Shown here: positions 5,697 to 8,121 of the stretch, piece after piece
How the letters are laid out: every line of letters begins with the position of its first letter
Numbering within the stretch: the first letter of the stretch is position 1
NCBI GenBank assembly: GCA_934631995.1
Contig: CAKTYF010000087.1
Location: 1-8,121 of the forward strand
Reading direction: 5' to 3'
Length of the DNA: 8,121 nt
DNA from: an uncultured Eggerthellaceae bacterium
GTDB lineage: Bacteria; Actinomycetota; Coriobacteriia; Coriobacteriales; Eggerthellaceae
The notes under the pieces: model-generated
The model's database searches: none
Seen by the model: the letters and a program-made list of their open reading frames with translations, nothing else
What the model was told of the DNA's origin: nothing
Translations under genes and position numbers: made by a program

Positions 5697-6841
5697 GTTT
5701 CACCTATGACGCCTCGCTCGCGCGCGAGGAAAAGAAGCGTGCGAAGAAGGCGGCGAAACAGCGCGGCACGGCAAACAATGCGAATGCCGAAACTGTCGGG
5801 ACCCGTGCTGCCGCCAGCATTGCCGGCGTTGCAGGAACCGCAGATGCCGCAGAGGCCGCTGGAGCCGCACCTTCCCGCACCGCGTATGCCGATTGGGGCA
5901 ACAACCCCGATAACCGGTGGGCGCTTCAAAACGTCAGCTTCACCGTGAATGAAGGTGATTTCCTAGGCATTGCCGGGCACACCGGCAGCGGAAAATCCAC
6001 GCTGCTGCAGCACATGAATGGCCTGCTTGACCCCACGCGCGGACGCATAACGCTCGATGGCGCCAACCTGGCCGACAAAGCCACGCGCAAGCAATGCCGC
6101 GCTGCTGTGGGCGTGGTGTTCCAATACCCCGAGCGCCAGCTGTTCGCCGCCACCGTGTACGACGATGTTGCTTTCGGTCCGCGCAACTTGAAGCTTGACG
6201 ATGCCGAAGTTGATCGCCGCGTTCGCGCGTCCCTAGAATCGGTGGGTCTTTCTTGCGACGATCTGGGAAACGCAAGTCCCTTCGAGCTGTCGGGTGGCCA
6301 GCAGCGCCGCGTGGCGTTTGCGGGCGTCTTGGCCATGAATCCGCAGGTCCTGGTGCTTGACGAGCCCACCGCTGGCCTTGACCCCGAAGCGAAAGCAATG
6401 TTTCTGCAGCTTATCGACACGCTGCACGCCCAGGGCATGACGGTGGTCATGGTGTCGCACAACATGGACGACTTGGCACGTTTCTGCAACCGCATCATTG
6501 TGCTGAATCAAGGCCAGCTTGTTTTGAAAGGAACACCTGAGCAGGTGTTTTCTCACGAAGAAGAGCTGCATGCCATAGGACTTGACATTCCCACCGCGCA
6601 GCACATGGCAAACAACTTGCGGGCGCGCGGCGTGAAGCTTCCCGCAAGGCTGTTCTTTGATGCCCAAGATTTAGCGAACGCATGCGCGGCGCTGTATAAG
6701 CAGGGCTTGCAAGCAGACAAGGCGCAAAGTATGCAGGGAGCAGCCTCGCAAAACGCCACAGAAGTCGCAAAAGCGCCAGATAGTGGTGCACAGCCCAGCG
6801 CCCAAATCTCCGCTACACAGCAGGAGGCGCCGCAATCATGA
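5672..6841 (+). CDS. ecfA2: ECF transporter ATPase EcfA2 with internal Ala-rich insertion
   Basis: The second ATPase of the transporter, partner of EcfA1. Catalytic elements are complete: A-loop 'FTY' (10-12), Walker A G102-HTGSGKST110, Q-loop Q151 in 'VFQYPERQ', signature 'LSGGQ' (206-210) followed by 'QRR', Walker B 'LVLDE' (227-231), D-loop 'GLDP' (235-238) and H263. 'DEPTAGLDP' marks it as the EcfA2 half. At 389 aa it is about 100 aa longer than usual. Residues about 15-80 form a lysine- then alanine-rich insertion between the A-loop tyrosine and 'WALQNVSF'. Residues about 347-389 form a Gln/Ala/Ser-rich, probably disordered tail. Removing both leaves about 280 aa, the normal size. GAGG (5661-5664) is 7 nt before the ATG, inside the end of ecfA1. 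The insertion keeps frame and the base composition of its neighbours, so it is not a frameshift artefact. Confidence 0.94.
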   Translation: MQLAFDQVSFTYDASLAREEKKRAKKAAKQRGTANNANAETVGTRAAASIAGVAGTADAAEAAGAAPSRTAYADWGNNPDNRWALQNVSFTVNEGDFLGIAGHTGSGKSTLLQHMNGLLDPTRGRITLDGANLADKATRKQCRAAVGVVFQYPERQLFAATVYDDVAFGPRNLKLDDAEVDRRVRASLESVGLSCDDLGNASPFELSGGQQRRVAFAGVLAMNPQVLVLDEPTAGLDPEAKAMFLQLIDTLHAQGMTVVMVSHNMDDLARFCNRIIVLNQGQLVLKGTPEQVFSHEEELHAIGLDIPTAQHMANNLRARGVKLPARLFFDAQDLANACAALYKQGLQADKAQSMQGAASQNATEVAKAPDSGAQPSAQISATQQEAPQS

Positions 6842-7650
6842 GCTCCCCCACTGCCCTGATATTCGGACGATACGTTCCGGGAACCAGCGTGGTACACGCC
6901 CTGGACGCACGTTGCAAACTCACGCTTTTACTGGTGTTTATTGCTGCGAACGTCATTACAACCACGCCGGTTGCCGTTGTTTTGTGCGCCGCATTTGTGA
7001 TAGCCGCCTATTGCGCCGCACGCATCTCGGCGCGCACCGCCTTCACGTGCGTGGGCCCGCTTTTGATCATTGTCGTCTTCACCGCCATCGCGAACCTGTT
7101 TTTCGTGCAAGGCGGCGAAACACTTTGGAGCGCAGGGCCGATTGCCATCACCGAAAACGGCCTGTACCAGGCAATTCTCATGTCGTTTCGTTTGACCATC
7201 TTGCTGTTTGGCGCGTGTCTGGTCACTATGACCACCACCGCACTTGACATCACGGATGCCTTCGAAAGCATGCTGGCGCCCTTCGCACGCTTCGGACTGC
7301 CCGCCCACGAGCTTGCCATGATTGCCGGCATCGCACTGCGCTTTTTGCCGCAGTTCGCCACCGAATTCGTGAGTACGCGCAACTCCCAGATAAGCAGGGG
7401 CGCTTCGTTTTCGGAAGGCTCGTTGAAAGAGCGCGCCCACGCTTTCAGCGCGCTGTTCGTGCCACTGTTCGCCAGCGTTTTTCGCCATGCCGACACGCTG
7501 GCAGCGGGAATGGATGCTCGCTGCTACCACGGCGGCGTAGGGCGCACTCACCTGCACGAGCACGCATTCCATGCACGCGACGCCGTTGCCAGCGCCATAA
7601 CGCTGCTGCTTCTCGCAGCCGCCATTGTTTGCAAAGTTATGGGATGGTAG
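6838..7650 (+). CDS. ecfT: ECF transporter transmembrane component EcfT
   Basis: EcfT (CbiQ family) is the membrane scaffold that links the two ATPases to the S component. The 270-aa protein opens with 'GRYVPGTSVVHALDARCKL' (10-28), the family's N-terminal signature. Hydrophobic segments follow at roughly 28-65, 70-90, 113-135 and 243-268. The two cytoplasmic coupling-helix motifs that insert into the ATPases, usually 'ARG', appear here as S186-R187-G188 and A227-R228-C229, so each keeps its arginine but varies at one neighbour. The start overlaps the ecfA2 stop in an ATGA (6838-6841), with AGGAGG (6822-6827) 10 nt upstream, typical of translational coupling. It is the last gene of the operon. 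No T-tailed plus-strand terminator follows, only the inverted repeat at 7668-7698. Confidence 0.94.
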   Translation: MSSPTALIFGRYVPGTSVVHALDARCKLTLLLVFIAANVITTTPVAVVLCAAFVIAAYCAARISARTAFTCVGPLLIIVVFTAIANLFFVQGGETLWSAGPIAITENGLYQAILMSFRLTILLFGACLVTMTTTALDITDAFESMLAPFARFGLPAHELAMIAGIALRFLPQFATEFVSTRNSQISRGASFSEGSLKERAHAFSALFVPLFASVFRHADTLAAGMDARCYHGGVGRTHLHEHAFHARDAVASAITLLLLAAAIVCKVMGW

Positions 7651-7667
7651 GTGAATAGTGACGAAAA

Positions 7668-7698
7668 TGTTGACAAAAGGTGGGGTAATTTGTCAACA
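7668..7698. repeat. 28-nt repeat, copy 2, within a full inverted repeat between convergent genes
   Basis: TGTTGACAAA (7668-7677) and TTTGTCAACA (7689-7698) are perfect 10-nt inverted arms around the spacer AGGTGGGGTAA. The first 28 nt (7668-7695) are identical to 777-804. It lies 17 nt past the ecfT stop and 18 nt past the stop of the convergent DUF1292 gene. On the minus strand the stem is followed by TTTTCG, so it might act as a weak terminator for the DUF1292 transcript. The conservation of the unpaired spacer between the copies argues that the sequence itself matters, for example as a protein-binding site. Confidence 0.75.
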
Positions 7699-7716
7699 AT
7701 GCGGGTAGGAGCGGGA

Positions 7717-8037
7717 TTATTCGAAGTCGTACAGCGCTTGGGTGGCTTGGCGGAAGTCCTCGTAAACCTCCTGAGCAATGCCTTCATCGTCAACGAATTC
7801 GAATGCTTCCGGCTGATCTTCTTCATCAACCGCGGTCACTTCCATAATGACCAGCTCGCCCGACGAACCCACGGGCTCATCGTCGCTTACCGGGAAAAAG
7901 AAACCGTAACGGCGCCCGCCGTGCAGAATCAATCCAAGAAACTCCAAATCGACTAAATCGCCCTTTTCATCCTCAAAGGTATACACCATACCCTCTTCGA
8001 TGGGCGGACAAAAATTCGGCGCGCTTCCCTGACGCAT
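7717..8037 (-). CDS. DUF1292 family protein (YrzB-like)
   Basis: A small, very acidic cytosolic protein of 106 aa and unknown biochemical role. The pattern 'YTFEDEKGDLVDLEFLGLILHGGRRYGFFFPV' (about 19-49), then an acidic loop, 'ELVIMEVTAVDEEDQPEAFEFVDDEG' (about 61-86) and a closing helix 'IAQEVYEDFRQATQ', is the typical DUF1292 layout of two beta-hairpin units plus a C-terminal 'V-x-x-x-F' helix. The start at 8037 is preferred because GGAAAGGA lies just upstream and the candidate -10 box at 8078-8073 would fall inside the coding sequence if the upstream in-frame ATG at 8091 were used. Family members are often found near the Holliday-junction resolvase gene ruvX (yrrK) and alaS; whether that holds here is not visible. 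It converges on ecfT. Confidence 0.85.
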   Translation of the reverse strand: MRQGSAPNFCPPIEEGMVYTFEDEKGDLVDLEFLGLILHGGRRYGFFFPVSDDEPVGSSGELVIMEVTAVDEEDQPEAFEFVDDEGIAQEVYEDFRQATQALYDFE

Positions 8038-8072
8038 ACGAGTTCCTTTCCTCGGAAAACCACTACGCGAAC

Positions 8073-8100
8073 AGGGTACCACAGCCGTCACCGGTTACAA
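8073..8100 (-). promoter_or_regulatory. Candidate promoter of the DUF1292 gene
   Basis: On the minus strand TTGTAA (8100-8095) and TACCCT (8078-8073) are separated by 16 nt, with the start codon at 8037 about 35 nt downstream. The -35 is a fair match and the -10 only moderate. The placement agrees with the chosen start codon but the call is tentative. Confidence 0.35.
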
Positions 8101-8121
8101 TCAACTATAATGAATACGAAC

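Noticed and set aside
7651..7956. 101-codon plus-strand open frame after ecfT
   Set aside because: It runs antisense to the DUF1292 gene, lacks family resemblance, and begins inside the inverted-repeat intergenic segment without a clear ribosome binding site.
8038..8091. DUF1292 gene start at the upstream in-frame ATG (8091)
   Set aside because: The extra 18 residues are unlike the family, the good Shine-Dalgarno serves 8037, and the likely -10 box falls inside the extension.
1..8121. CRISPR array, tRNA or rRNA genes, transposases
   Set aside because: No regularly spaced repeats, cloverleaf-like sequence, rRNA signature or DDE/serine/tyrosine recombinase motif was found on either strand.

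Overview
The window looks like ordinary chromosome from a moderately GC-rich Gram-positive-type bacterium. My best guess is an Actinomycetota member of class Coriobacteriia (an Eggerthellaceae-like gut anaerobe). This rests on the general look of the proteins, strong AGGAGG-type ribosome binding sites, sigma70-like promoters and a canonical FMN riboswitch. It is inference only: no rRNA or other marker gene is present.

Layout, left to right. (1) Positions 1-41 hold the first codons of a minus-strand Phd/YefM-type antitoxin gene, with its RBS, a plausible promoter and a perfect palindrome next to the promoter. Its toxin partner would lie off the left edge. (2) Positions 42-879 contain no convincing gene but are full of inverted-repeat structure: a pair of about 54-nt inverted arms (253-306 and 414-468), a strongly self-complementary 123-nt element (560-682), an intrinsic terminator for the next gene (729-761) and one copy of a 28-nt repeat (777-804). 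(3) ilvE, a branched-chain amino acid aminotransferase, lies on the minus strand at 880-1926. (4) Divergent from it is a Sir2-family NAD-dependent deacylase at 2156-2905. (5) A 189-aa protein of unknown function with an HTH-like C-terminus is at 3083-3652. (6) A riboflavin uptake operon fills 3787-7650: promoter, FMN riboswitch, terminator, then ribU, ecfA1, ecfA2 and ecfT. (7) A second copy of the 28-nt repeat, here completed to a full inverted repeat, sits between the convergent ecfT and a minus-strand DUF1292 gene (7717-8037).

The operon forms one functional unit. RibU is the membrane substrate-binding S component, EcfT the transmembrane coupling protein, and EcfA1/EcfA2 the two ATPases. 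The FMN aptamer and the intrinsic terminator upstream of ribU should shut the transcript off when FMN is plentiful. If this EcfA1-A2-T set also serves S components encoded elsewhere, flavin status would affect uptake of other vitamins too. EcfA2 is unusual in carrying an Ala-rich insertion of about 65 residues next to its nucleotide-binding A-loop and a low-complexity C-terminal tail.

I see no CRISPR array, transposase, phage gene, tRNA or rRNA. The least explained parts are the palindrome-rich gene-free region at the left and the shared TTGACAAA/TTTGTCAA repeat family.
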